From: Symbiodinium microadriaticum
Lineage: Eukaryota > Sar > Dinophyceae > Suessiales > Symbiodiniaceae
Direction: 5' to 3'
DNA: 64,000 nt
NCBI GenBank assembly: GCA_001939145.1
Contig: LSRX01000135.1
Location: 776,385 to 840,384 of the forward strand
Shown here: positions 36,160 to 46,972 of the stretch, one piece after another
How the letters are laid out: each line of letters begins with the position of its first letter
Numbering within the stretch: position 1 is the stretch's first letter
Made by a program: the position numbers and the translations under genes
The notes under the pieces: generated by a model
Seen by the model: only the letters and a program-made list of their open reading frames with translations
Database searches by the model: none
Told to the model about the DNA's origin: nothing

Positions 36160-36445
36160 CCCTGAAACCCTAAACCCTATAGGGCGCTAGGGGTTTAGGG
36201 TTCTAGGGTGTAGGGCTTCAGGGTTTTAGGGTTTAGGGTCCTAGGGTTTAGGGCTTCAGGGTTTTAGGGCTTCAGGGCTTTAGGGCTCTAGGGGTTTAGG
36301 GTTCTAGGGTTTAGGGCTTCAGGGTTTTAGGGTTTTGGGTTCTGGGGTTTAGGGTTTCAGGTTTAGGTTTCTAGGGTTTAGGGTTTCAGTGTTTTACGGT
36401 TTAGGGTTTAGGGCTTCAAAGTTTTAGGGTTCAGGGTTCTAAGGT
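36160..36445. repeat. Interstitial telomere-like array (TTTAGGG variants)
   Basis: Units alternate TTTAGGG, TTCTAGGG, CTTCAGGG and TTTTAGGG in a higher-order pattern, preceded by a few CCCTAAA units in opposite sense at its left edge. Confidence 0.95.
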
Positions 36446-36621
36446 TCAGCACCTCCGGATCCAGCAGGTTTACAATAAAGTTACACTCACAGTCTAGATA
36501 TAACATCCACCCACCCTTAGAATCCCATAACATTGGAAAATACAAAGTCCGTTACTTCACACCCAGGAATTGTATTACGTGCCGTTCTGCCGATAATTCG
36601 CGGAAACCTAAACCTCTCTAT

Positions 36622-36757
36622 CATATAATAATTAACACTTGAATGACCTTCGTGGTTCAAGGTCGTTCTGCACCTCCCCCCGCCGCCCAGGGCACCTCTT
36701 TATCATATAATAATTTGAACTTTAATGACCTTCGTGGTTCAAGGTCGTTCTGCCCTT
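36622..36757. repeat. Two direct copies of a ~50-bp segment
   Basis: TATCATATAATAATT followed by an AATGACCTTCGTGGTTCAAG core occurs at about 36620-36672 and again at about 36701-36754. The core GACCTT-8-AAGGTC is itself an inverted repeat. Confidence 0.85.
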
Positions 36758-36783
36758 CCCGGGGGGTTTGGCCTTGGGCCCGA

Positions 36784-36974
36784 CCTTGGATCACGAATTT
36801 TTGGGCCCTGTCCCCCCTAAATTCGTGATCCAAGGCCGCGGGCAACCAAGCTGTTCGGCAAAAAATCGTGATCCAAGGCCAAAAATTCGTGATCCAGCGC
36901 CAAAAATGGAAAATGGCCTTGGATCACGAACTTTTGGCCTTGGATCACGAATTTTTTGGCCTTGGATCACGAAG
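36784..36974. repeat. Cluster of seven TTGGATCACGAA units in both orientations
   Basis: The unit GGCCTTGGATCACGAA followed by a T run occurs once forward (36784), three times reversed (about 36820, 36861 and 36881) and three times forward (36914, 36936 and 36958). The reversed and forward groups face each other across about 10 bp, so the region can fold into a large hairpin. It is embedded in the telomere-like block. Confidence 0.9.
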
Positions 36975-36989
36975 GGTATTAAGGTTTAA

Positions 36990-37785
36990 ATTACTGGGTT
37001 TAGGGTTTCAGGATTTTAGGGTTTTAGGGCTTTTAGGGTTTAGGGCTCTAGGGGTTTAGGGTTCTAAGGTGTAGGGCTTCAGGGTTTTAGGGTTTAGGGT
37101 TCTAGGGTTTAGGGCTTCAGGGCTTTAGGGTTCTAGGGTTTAGGGTTTCAGGGTTTTAGGGTTTTAGGGCTCTAGGGGTTTAGGGTTCTAGGGTTTAGGG
37201 CTTCAGGGTTTTAGGGTTTAGGGTTCTGAAGTTTAGGGCTTCAGGGTTTTAGGGTTTAGGGTTCTAGGGTTTAGGGGTTTAGGGTTCAAGGGTTTAGGGC
37301 TTCAGGGTTCTAGGGTTTAGGGCTTCAGGGTTCTAGGGGTTGAGGGTTCTAGGGTTTAGGGCTTCAGGGTTTTAGGGTTTAGGGTTCTGGGGTTTAGGGT
37401 TTCAGGGTTTTAGCGTTTCGGGTTCTAGGGTTTAGGGCTTCAGGGTTTTAGGGTTTAGGGTTCTAGGGTTAATTAGGGCTTCAGGGTTTTAGGGTTTAGG
37501 GTTCTAGGGTTTAGGGTTCAAGGATTTAGGGCTTCAGGGTTTTAGGGTTTAGGGTTCTGGGGTTTAAGGTTTGAGGGTTTAGGGTTCTAGGGGTTAGGGC
37601 TCTAGGGTTCTAGGGTTTAGGGTTTCAGGGTTTTACGGTTTAAGGTTTAGGGCATCAGGGTTTTAGGGTGTAGGGTTCTAGGGTTTAGGGTTTCAGGGTT
37701 TTAGCGTTTAGGGTTTAGGGTTTCAGAGTTTTAGGGTTTAGGGTTTTAGGGTGTGGGGTTCTAGGGTTTAGGGTTTGCCTCATGA
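36990..37785. repeat. Main telomere-like array, 0.8 kb
   Basis: About 100 degenerate TTTAGGG units, with recurring TTCTAGGG and GGGCTTCAGGG variants that form a higher-order repeat of about 30-35 bp. On the LINE B strand it reads CCCTAAA and lies at the 3' end of that element. The mixed variants argue against a fresh telomere end. Confidence 0.95.
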
Positions 37786-37934
37786 ATTCTTGCATGGCTT
37801 GAGGCGCAGGTGCCATGCTGTTGACAGGATTTCAGCAAAAACACGGGGACACCCGGGACATCCATTTGGGAGTCGATTTTGGGGTGTTCAACGGGGGCCC
37901 CCGGCACCGGGGTAACCGAGGCTGGGCTGGTGCC

Positions 37935-37969
37935 GGCTGAAATCCTTAGGGGGCACAAGGATTTCAGCC
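37935..37969. repeat. Perfect 13-bp hairpin at the LINE B 3' end
   Basis: GGCTGAAATCCTT at 37935-37947 is inverted at 37957-37969, with a 9-nt loop. The element's coding end lies on one side and the telomere-like tail on the other. A similar CTGAAATCCTT motif occurs at about 36074, on the far side of the array. Confidence 0.85.
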
Positions 37970-38892
37970 CCACTGAATTCCTCGTGGAGCTGGCTGAATT
38001 TGGGCAGGTTTCAGCCAGGAGCAAGCACCCCCGATAACCCATCCTACGCTGCATGTTGTCTCCAGGTACGGCCAGGCGAGAGGCACCGAAGTGCGCACAA
38101 CTCCAAGCACAATGATCCCATGTAGGAGCATAGCCCTCTTTGCAGAAGGGACACCACTGCACAGCAGCGCCACTTCGGTTGGCCTGGAGTCGTGCTGGGC
38201 TGATCACAGCAGCGGTAAGTACCGCACGGCGGTGGGCACAGGCGGCATTCCACAGTTGCCAAGCCGGTTTGACTCGAGCTGGTTGGAACGTCGCGTTAGC
38301 CGCAGCCACAGCATCCAATCTACCCGAGGCCTTCCACGCAGCAAAGCGTTCAAATCGCCATGCTTCCCGAAGCAGGTGCTTGATGCGATCAATCTGCAGG
38401 TTCCTCGCCCAACGGATGCATTGCCCAGGAACGGCCTGATGAGTCCATGAGCTGTCAGGTTGCATATGCCAGCCCATGCTTTTAAGGCGGGCAGCAACAG
38501 CATATTGCCAAGTACCTCTGACGGCGCTGAGCTGCCAGCGAGCGCGGCCAAGTTGAGCGAGCTTGGCCCACATGGAGATGGTCTGGTAGTCTGCCATGAC
38601 TTGGAAGTCCAAGCTATGGCCTTGCATCAAAGCACGCAAGTCGGGCGAGGCTGGGGATTTGCCTCTATACAGAACGCCCAGGAGGCGCTGCTGGAGCTGT
38701 TTCCAAGTGCTCGCCCAGCCATACACGAGCCACGTGCCCCAAACTGCCACAGGAACAACGAGCTGTCGTAAGAACTGGCACTTTGCCATAAACGAAACAG
38801 GCAGGCAGCCGATGCGGCCAAGGCGCTTGCGGGCTTCGCTCAGGCGATCTTGGTAGGTGGGCCTGTTTTTGCCATCAATGCGGGTGCGAAAA

Positions 38893-39839
38893 TCAACTCC
38901 AAGGATGCGAAGTGTGTGCACAACGGCAACAGCCCTGGATTGGCCGACTTCCTGAGCAGCCGCAGAACCCCGAGGGAGGAATTTCTGCTTCCCAACATTC
39001 TCTTCGAGGCCCAAACCTACCAGCCCAGTGCGAGCAGAACTGGAGGGTGCGAACGAGCTGAGCGTGGTATGGACCACCACGTTGCGATCGTCCAGGTAGG
39101 TGACCGCAGTCGCCGTCCCACAAGATGGCGTTAAGCGCCATCGGGGAAATGGCATCTCCCTGGGGCAGGCTGGAAGTGACAACTTCGGCCTCCGCACTAA
39201 CGCAACCTTGCAAACCGAGCCATCTGTGCTGCTGGCTCCACTGAAACCTGCACAAGTCGACCATTTCCGCAGGCATACCCTGCCGGCTGAGGGCATGCGT
39301 GGCTGTACTGGGGTGGGCTCGGTCAAAACACTTGGCATAATCTAAAGAAAGAGTGCCATAGCAACGCACGTGCGCATTCTGCAGGACATGCACAGCGGTG
39401 TGCACTCCTCGCTGTTGGAAGCCGCCATGTGCACCGAGCGGAGCCCACGCCTGTTGCAACGCTCTCGTGGTGGCTCGGCGAGCCCACGCCGAACTAGCAA
39501 TCCTGCAGAGAATAGGTTCGAGACTGAAGGACGGGCGTCCCCTCCATCTAAACCGTGCACGGGGCGGGGGTCTTGCTTGCAGAGGTGAACCTGCAGAAAA
39601 TACTGCCACTCTGACGGGTAGCAGCGGTGGTTGATCCATCCGTTCCAAAGGTCAGCGTATGTCTGCCACATGGGGAGCGTCCAGTGCTGGATCTCATCAC
39701 CGCTCCAACCATCAGGACCGGCCGCTTTGCCACCTGAAGCACAGGCCTGCTGCTGAAGCTCACTAGCAGTGATCGGCTGCCCGCCTAGCTGAGGCGCATG
39801 AGCACGATGCCGGGCATGCGAAGAAAGGTCAGGCTGCAA
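38893..39839 (-). pseudogene. LINE B reverse transcriptase core
   Basis: Fingers: GGKAAGPDGWSGDEIQHW in the 39839-39342 frame. Palm: GTLSLDYAKCFDRAHP (motif A Asp)and SSLPQGDAISPMALNAIL (motif B) in the 39648-38893 frame. The catalytic TYLDDR (39087-39098) is in the frame that runs from 39338 to 37761. These frame changes mean the copy cannot give one protein as it stands. The thumb continues in the last frame (YQDRLSEARKRLGRIG). Confidence 0.88.
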
Positions 39840-40910
39840 GCAACTCCGCTGCTGGGAGTACCGTCAAGCGAAACAAAGGCAGGCGCCGGCTTGTTGCTGC
39901 GCCGCACCCACTTCCGCACCGAGCTGTCGGAAGCACGAAGGCGCACTTGACATTAGGGACAACATTAGGCGGGGAACCCTCCATGCATTGTCAAGTCCCA
40001 GGGCTGCACGCGCCTGGCGGGAAGCAGCTTCCACAAGTGCGCGAAAAATGCGGCTTTCCTCATCAGGGTTAGGCAGCACAAAGGGAGAGCCGCCCGGAGG
40101 CGCGCCGCGTCAGCATGAGAGCGCCACACGTCTTGCCTGCCACGCAGTGTCCAAAGCACGCCGCCACACATTGACAGTCACGCCCTGTGGGCAAGCGTAG
40201 CAGGCAGTGGACTACAGACGGTCAGTGCTTACTGCATCGCTAGCAAGATCAAGAGCAATGTGGATGGGAATGCGGCCGCCCCAACTAGTGAGCTCACGCA
40301 CAACATTACAGCGGTGGGTCAAGTCGGTGATACCATAGTCAATGCATCGATGGCCTTCCCATCTGGTGACAAACCATCGGGCGCAGCTATGGCCCCAGGG
40401 CTGCGGACTCATCATCCTCAAGCAGCTCAAGCCACTCATTTTCTTCCGTCCGGTGTCCAGTTGAAGTCACCGAGAAGCATCCAAGGTTGACGGGCCCGGC
40501 GCGCCCAGAGTGTTTCCCACAGAGCTTGGGTCATGTCATTGACACTGTCATCATCCGGTAGACGGCCACCATGAAGAAGGAGCCAAAGTCTAAAGCAACA
40601 AATTGCCCGGCGACCCCTTGCCAAAAGCGCACCGGCTGGACCTTGATGCTGTGCCGCACAAGGACAGCGACGCCGCCCGAATGAAGATCATAACCACGGC
40701 GAGACTGCGTGGTGGTGCCCGGTACGTGGAAAGCATGATAACCTAAGCGGCTGGCTTGAGACACAAATGCCTGAGCTTGCTGTTGGAGAAACACACCTTT
40801 TGAAGGGCGATGACATGGACTTTGTCGATCATATAGGCTTTGGCAGCTTCGAAAGCCTTCGCGCTATCCGCCACATTCAGGGTGAGAAAAGAGAGCTGAC
40901 GTGAGGCATC

Positions 40911-40949
40911 TGGCCCTGGATTGGGTTCAATGCCTTCCTCACACAAATC
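40911..40949 (-). other. 2A-like ribosome-skipping peptide in LINE B
   Basis: The frame 41111-40743 reads RWYRDLCEEGIEPNPGP directly before the endonuclease start (LSFLTLNVAD). The C-terminal GIEPNPGP fits the 2A consensus D-V/I-E-x-N-P-G-P except that the leading Asp is Gly. Trypanosome L1Tc and ingi LINEs are known to carry 2A peptides at a similar place. Activity is not shown by sequence alone. Confidence 0.7.
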
Positions 40950-41199
40950 TCTATACCATCTCGTGTTCTGCAGGGGCGTGACACGAGCAAGCCGGCGCTT
41001 GCCTTTGCCTTCGCTGCGCCCAGCAATGCGTGCTTGAAGTGCGAGCTGGTGAACCTTGCTCTTACTGGCCTGAGCCTCGAAAGCCTGGACCTGGTCAGAG
41101 GGAAGGCACATCTCCTGAAGCGCGGTGGTATGAGGCCGGGATTAGGTTCTCTATGCCTTCGGCGCACATATGAAAGTACATCAGGTCGGTATTTCCACG

Positions 41200-41245
41200 A
41201 CCCTAAACCCTAAACTGCCCTAAACCCTAAAACCGTATAAACCTC
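41200..41245. repeat. CCCTAAA run between LINE B parts
   Basis: Four near-perfect CCCTAAA units separate the endonuclease/RT part of LINE B from the ORF1 part. Their sense relative to the element is opposite to that of the 3' array. Confidence 0.9.
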
Positions 41246-41299
41246 CTCATGCCCAACCTTATACGAAAATGCATTTTTGCCTTATAGGTTGGGTACTAA

Positions 41300-44170
41300 G
41301 AGGGGTTCCACTAGCTAAAAACCCGCGAAACGGACCTTGGCGGACCCTCATAGGCGCGCAGATCGCGATACCATCGGCTACGCTGCAGTGGCGTGACGCG
41401 GCTGAGAACCCCTTTGCCACGCCGCCCCTGGCGGGCAGTCTTGCTCGACATCTTCGCCTGCATGCGGGCTTCGGAAGCATCAACCTGTGCACGTTTGATG
41501 CCAGCGGCACGCAAGTAGCGCTTCAGACCAACGTGGTTGCTGCGCAAGCCTCTCCAAAAAGCCGCCATTTCTGGCCGTATAGTTCAAGAAACCGCAGCAA
41601 TCATCTGTGTTTCGAGAGAGCTCGCCAACGCTTGACCACCGCCCGTAGCACCGTGAGCAGTAGATGTGCGATGCAACAAGCTTGAGGGCATGTGAACTAG
41701 TGCTTTTATACTCCTGAAAGCGCTCATGGCGTTTGGCCTGTCTGGCAGCGGCGGCCTTCCGTCCACTTTAGATAAGACGGGCAGCGTCACGAGGGGCATA
41801 ATATTTCTTACCTGCGCCTCCTGGACAGCATTCTGCTAAATGGGCCGAGACACTGAGATCGAAAACATGCTTGGAGGGGCAAGCAGGCATGCCTTTGTGA
41901 CAAAGGCGGCACTCCCACACTTTCTGCTCCGCGGGGATAGCGTCAGACGCCTGCACAATCACGGGGCGCTTCCGGATACGGGCAACAAGGTAGCGCTCAT
42001 GTTGATGGAAGCATTCTACATATGTGTAAATGGCGCCGCTTGGCAAGCACTTAGTGCTAGGAGATCGAGTACGGTACTGGTAAAGATTACACCCCCAAGG
42101 AATGCCATCAGTACCAAGCGTGCTGGATTGACCTTTGTGGCGGCCTTTCTCTTGGCTGACGCTTTGCATCGCGCGGAGGACTGCTTGTCAGTGTGAGCGG
42201 AGCGGCCCGTGCCAGGCGAAGCGGAGGCAGTAGCCTGGGCACGAGCTTGTGCACCGGACAGGTTGGGAGCAGCGGCGGAAGAAGCTGCCGGCATCCAAGC
42301 TCTCACTAGCTCTCGTAGCATAGCCGCCTTTAAGCGGTCTTGACTTCCGGAAGGGCTTCACCCGCAACTTCCACGCCTTAGCCCGCCTCCACGGAAAGAC
42401 TTCTAAGAGCTCCACGTCCTTAAATCCTTCCTGCACCGCAATGTCCGTAAAAATGTCCTCGCCGCCCACCGTGTGCGGCGCCCCCAAGAAGCGCCAAATG
42501 CGCCGTCTCTGCGAGTCCAAGTGAGGCTTGATCCCCCTCGGCCGGCGAACCCCCACCTGCCGGCTACCCAGCACCACCCCGAGACCAAATGGCTTGGCCT
42601 CAGTCACAGCCGTGCGAGCAGCGTCCTGAAGGTTTGTGTGTTCAATCCACTCAACGGCCGGGGCAGTAGTGACCGATAATGGGCTTTCCCATCGCAGTGG
42701 CTCGAAGAACGTTAACGGGACCCTCCCATCTCAAGGCCACTAGCCGGTAAAGCATCCCCACGGCCGCCGTCAATCCGAATCAAACCCTGAATATCATCCT
42801 TGCCAATCCGTTCCCAACCCCATGAATCCCGAACGGACCTGTGCAATTCAAGGTGTTGCCCCGCCCAACGGCGGAGATCCGTAGCTGGCGCCTTAGCAAT
42901 CTGGTCAAAGTGACTCACAAACATGCGCCTCGTTTTTTGGCACGACGACCGAGTTGGTAGTGGCCGTCCTGCCCGCCGTGATTGCGCGCTGCTCAACCTG
43001 AACCTTAGGCGCATGTGCTCCCCGCCGAAGCGTGAGGCCGTGAAGCGCCGCACAAAACGAAGTCCCCCGTCAAAGAGCAGAGAATGGAGCACGTTGCTGG
43101 CTCCACACCTAGAGATTCCTTAGTGGCCTCAGCAAAATTGGGCAGAGTCTCGTAATTGAACACAAACAGCGCTTGAATTGCTTCGTGTGCCGCAAGCAGC
43201 TGCCGCTGCCACATGATCGCCGCCTCAGCAGGCGAATTTGGCAGCGCTACCAATCCTTTCTCCTCAATTTTTCCTTATCTTTCAGAACATGAATCAACTG
43301 TTCAAGCTCCTCGCTGGCGGTAGCGACCGGACCGGTCCAGTCACTCTTGCGTGCCCTGCCGCACGCAGAAGTCCTTCGACCCTGCGGCTGGTCCTGAGAT
43401 CTGAGGCGATTATACGGCATACCACCTCAGTCCAAGTCGCCTCGTCTGCGGCCGCTCCACTTGGTGGCGTCGTAACACTCAAACCCTTATCCTTGCCCTG
43501 ACCCTTTCCTAAACCCTTACCTTCAACTCGAACAGACCTGACCTGCTCGCAGTCCTTAGTCCCAAAGTTGACATGCCCGTCCCGGCCTGCAAGGGTAGTC
43601 GCCGAAGTTGCCGGACGCTGCGCATGCGTCGCCGAAATGTGGCCTTCATTGCCCACCTTCCGGAAGCGCGTCACCAAGCTCTTCAAGCGCTGCACGACAT
43701 TGCCAGGTCGCGTCCTCACGATGTCCTCTAGTGCCTCCCGCAGCTCCTGAAGCCTGGGCTCATCCTCGGTGGCGCCAGGCGCCTCATCATCCCAAATGCT
43801 GTCGAGGAGCGACGCCAGCCCATCCAAGATCTTGTCGGTTTTGCTCCGCACCCTCTGATCCACTGCGCCACCACGCAGCGAAGGGAATCCAACCGGTCCA
43901 TGGCTGCACGGAGTGCTAGGGCGGGAGCCGGGGGCCCAAAAAGCCGGCGGTCGCCATCCCCTGCCTCATGCTCGGCTCGGAAGCCCTGCATCACCGTACT
44001 CGTGGCCCTTTGGCTCTTCTCCACTATTCTCGGTCTTCGGCGCCTCGGTACCTCAGGCTCTTTATCCGTGTGCTCGGTCCTCGGGTCCGGTCCCCCTGAT
44101 CGGCCCTCAGGCTCTTAAACGGTTTTCTCGGTCCTCGGGTCCGGTCCCGCTCACGGCTGCCGAAACCCCC
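41300..44170 (-). mobile_element. LINE B ORF1 region
   Basis: In minus-strand order it contains a helical domain (43863-43690; ILDGLASLLDSIWDDEA, RLQELREALEDIV) matching that in LINE A; a linker with a PSGAAADEATWTEV-type segment; the regions 43253-42712; an RRM-like segment (42607-42330; IWRFLGAPHTVGG, FKDVELLEVF, AKAWKLRV); a Cys/His cluster (41945-41850; WECRLCHKGMP, HLAECC); and a basic tail RVTPLQRSRWYRDL at about 41350 that repeats the tail before the 2A peptide at 40.95 kb. Several frame changes are present. It is either the 5' half of the same element, split by a duplication, or a second truncated copy. Confidence 0.75.
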
Positions 44171-44413
44171 TAAACCTAAACCCTGCAGCGCAGTCCTCGT
44201 CCGAGTGGCGTGTCCACGACGACGTGAGAACGACCCAGCAAGCCTCCGGAGTCGCCAACGCATCCAATGGCCGAACCTTTGGCGCCTGTTGCCCACCCTG
44301 CTGGCCCCAAAAGCCACGAAGCCACGCAAGTAGCAAGCCAAAGCTGAAGCCAGAGACGGCTAGCACGTACGCCTCGCAGGCCCCCAAAGCCCCACCTACT
44401 TGGAATCCTGGTT

Positions 44414-44596
44414 GTTTTACAACTACTTAACATAGTTATGTGGAGTTACACCCTAGATACTAAGCCGTTGTAAGTAAGTGTTAACAGTGTCTTAAGTGTT
44501 TATAAGCATGGATAAGACTTATATCTTTTATGATATGATAGTAACATTACGATCTTCTTAGCTATCTTACATAACTAAGTTAAGTATTTATAAAAG
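44414..44596. mobile_element. MITE-like element with ~27-bp inverted ends
   Basis: GTTTTACAACTACTTAACAT starts the left arm (44414-44440), which matches the inverted right arm (44570-44596) at about 22 of 27 positions; the core TACTTAACATAGTTATG differs at one base. The middle is A+T-rich with no coding frame. A target duplication was not found. Confidence 0.65.
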
Positions 44597-45252
44597 TTAG
44601 GGTGAGTTAGACTGAGTTGTCGAGATGGAAATACAGATTTCTAGAACAGGAGAATGCTAGTTCTTGAAGTTATTTGGGAATNTTTTCCGCCTTCTAGAAA
44701 CACTTATACTTTTGTGGTGTGTTCAAAGAGGTCGTTTTGGAGCGAAGTTGAGCGAAGTTGAGCGTTTTTCGACCCCAAAGTTTTAATGTGTACCCTCAGA
44801 CTCCCCTATCCTGTGTGTTGAGCTGAAGACCGTGCACTAGATCCAAGCCGCTGTCCGCATGTTCAGATCAACGAGTGGAAGGGGCTTTTTGGGCATCTTC
44901 GGATGTGCCGCTGAGAGAGAGCAGAAGCAAAGCGCAATAAGCTTTACGAGCTTGTTTCTGAGTGCCTCCGTCATCGTCAGGTCTCACGCCAACAACTGGA
45001 CAAGCTGCTTGGTCTTTTACAGTGGATTCTTCAGGCATGAATGAGGCCTTGGTTTTCTTCTTTGTACGGCACCACCCACCTCGACGATCCTACACCCCCA
45101 CGGATCAGGTCGGCGATAACCGCAGGCTCGTTTTGGTTCGACACTGAGCGCCCGAAGGCACGAAAACTTGAGCCAAACCAAAATCGTGCGCTCGCCACAG
45201 TTCGGCGCAAAGCTTCTCAGCCGAGCTTTTTCTGGCCCACGGATGCTTTTAC

Positions 45253-45520
45253 AACCGCTTTGCAAAGCGCATGTTCATGCAGTAGATGGCTCCGGAGGAC
45301 ATCTTTGTTGGGATTCTTCGGAGGATGGGGGTTTGCAGAAAAAAGCCCGCACAGCCTGCGAGTGGCACTCTCAGTTGGACGACTCCATCGCAAACACTCC
45401 TGTGACTGTATCTTTGCGGGTTTGGAAAATCTTTGCCAAACAACGTCTTCTGGCTTTTGTTCTTCACGAGCCCATTTTCAAGACCGAAAACCCTTCTCAA
45501 ACGTGTGCACCACAAGGAGT
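45253..45520 (+). repeat. Dispersed repeat, copy 1
   Basis: It starts at ACCGCTTTGCAAAGCGCATG and runs to GTGTGCACCACAAGG. Copy 2 at 47655-47933 is a close direct copy. Shared landmarks include GCAGAAAAAAGCCCGCACAG and TTTGCCAAACAACGTCTTCT. Confidence 0.9.
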
Positions 45521-45984
45521 CTTTCGTATTGGCGGTACGCTTGGTAAGAATGCAGCAAGTTTCAATTTGATTGTTTGAAATGAAGACGTGTTCAAGACAA
45601 GCAAAAACTGGCTACACTTGCGGCTGCATACTAAAAAAATCGTCGCTCCGCGTCCAGATTGTGCGATTCCAAAATAAGCTCGAAAGTGGTTCGCTTGCAC
45701 CAAAATGCAGGCTCCAAAATGCGACCGTTTTCTGAGCCCTCGGGAAATATGCCAATACTTAGAGGCACTAAACGCTTCCAGGCCCATTTTTGAGGTTGCT
45801 TCTCACTCTTTTTTTTGAATTCTCAACTCCAAAAAAGTGATCACCGTTTCTCTTTTTGCTTATGCTGCCACTCCATCCAACGGCACAGCTTCTTGAGCTG
45901 TTGCAGATTCATGGACAACGACAGCAACAATGTTCTGTGGCTTGCAATCGAACAAATGTAGAAAAGATACTCCCGCAACTGTAC

Positions 45985-46060
45985 TGGGGAGGCCCCTGTG
46001 GCGCACACGTTTTCGAAGGGTTTTTCGGCCTCGAAGATGAACCCGTCAAATCTGTCAAAA
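45985..46060 (-). repeat. Dispersed repeat, partial inverted copy 3
   Basis: GGGGAGGCCCCTGTGGCGCA and the following CACACGTTTTCGAAGGGTTT are the reverse complement of the right end of copy 2. Only about 75 bp are present. Confidence 0.85.
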
Positions 46061-46972
46061 TGAAGGTCGAAACAAGGTCCGGGATACTCTGGAGGCTTCC
46101 ACATGAGTTTGCCTTGTGCAGCTTACAATTTCGGTTTGCTCTCCGGGTCTCTGTTATGTTTCATTGTGTGGAACCCCATTCGCAAAAAAAACGTTAAACC
46201 CAACAAACGTGCGGTTTCGACTAAAAGCACGCGGATTGCTATTATCCTAAACCCTCCTGCAGGGCCGCTGAGACGTTTTGACTTGCTTCAAACGTTTTGA
46301 CTTGCTTCAAACTATACCAGCTCTTTCTATTCTGGTTTAGTAAAACGTCGCATGGAATAACGAATTCGTAGCAACTGCTACAGTTTCAGCTACTCCGTAC
46401 CCCACTACTCCGTGCGACTTTGTCAGAAGGTGCCCGTGCACCACAATACATGCTAAAACATCACGAAAGCATTTGTTCTCCACAAGTGAGCTTCAAAGAG
46501 GCTGTTGCGCAGGCTCGAAGAAACTGGTTCGACACTTTGAAAATGCCCCGGATTGGAATGTATTTGCAACATCGCGGAGCAAGTTCGAAAAAAATGGCTT
46601 ATGAGACATGTAGCAGCCAAAACGTCCAAGCGCATCCAGAAGTCTAGTTTTTCGTGGGAAAAAGAATACACATCCGAGTTATTTTGTGTTTGTGTAAGGG
46701 TTGCAAGAGAATGCCGGTAGTGACGGTGATGACATAGGGATTGCACGCTTGCTTATGGCAACCGCTGCTATGAAGAACCAGACAGACCGTTTTTACACAG
46801 CAGCTATCGTGTTTGCCGGACGCAGTGTTTACACTACTTTATTCGAACCCCCCCTTCCCCCCATACAATGGCTAAGCTTGGTGCGCGAGAGCGACACGGA
46901 ATGCTGGGCTTGCTGCTCCAATTGGGGTATGTTCCTATTGTAACCTTTGTAATTCCCAAAAGCCCGGAGCAA

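Larger units (their letters stand above)
37786..41170 (-). mobile_element. LINE B: non-LTR retrotransposon, 2A-endonuclease-RT part
   Basis: Minus-strand order: the ORF1 tail and a 2A-like peptide (40911-40949); endonuclease (about 40905-40220; LSFLTLNVAD, GGVAVLVRHSIKV, WMLLGDFNWTP); reverse transcriptase (about 39839-38800); and a C-terminal Cys/His cluster (CPFCKE with a later WDHCAWSC, about 38160-38100). RT motifs are AAGPDGW, LSLDYAKCFDRAHP, SLPQGDAISPMALN and YLDD. The pieces lie in several frames, and the endonuclease QE Glu is replaced (ALQKV), so this is a decayed copy. No RNase H is seen. The 3' end passes a hairpin and then the telomere-like array. It resembles the LINE type common in dinoflagellate genomes. 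Confidence 0.9.

Noticed and set aside
36784-36974. CRISPR-like repeat array
   Set aside because: Units occur in both orientations with no unique spacers of constant length, and the host is eukaryotic.
36160-37785. A true chromosome end
   Set aside because: Units are too degenerate and mixed, and both sides continue into ordinary sequence, so this is interstitial.
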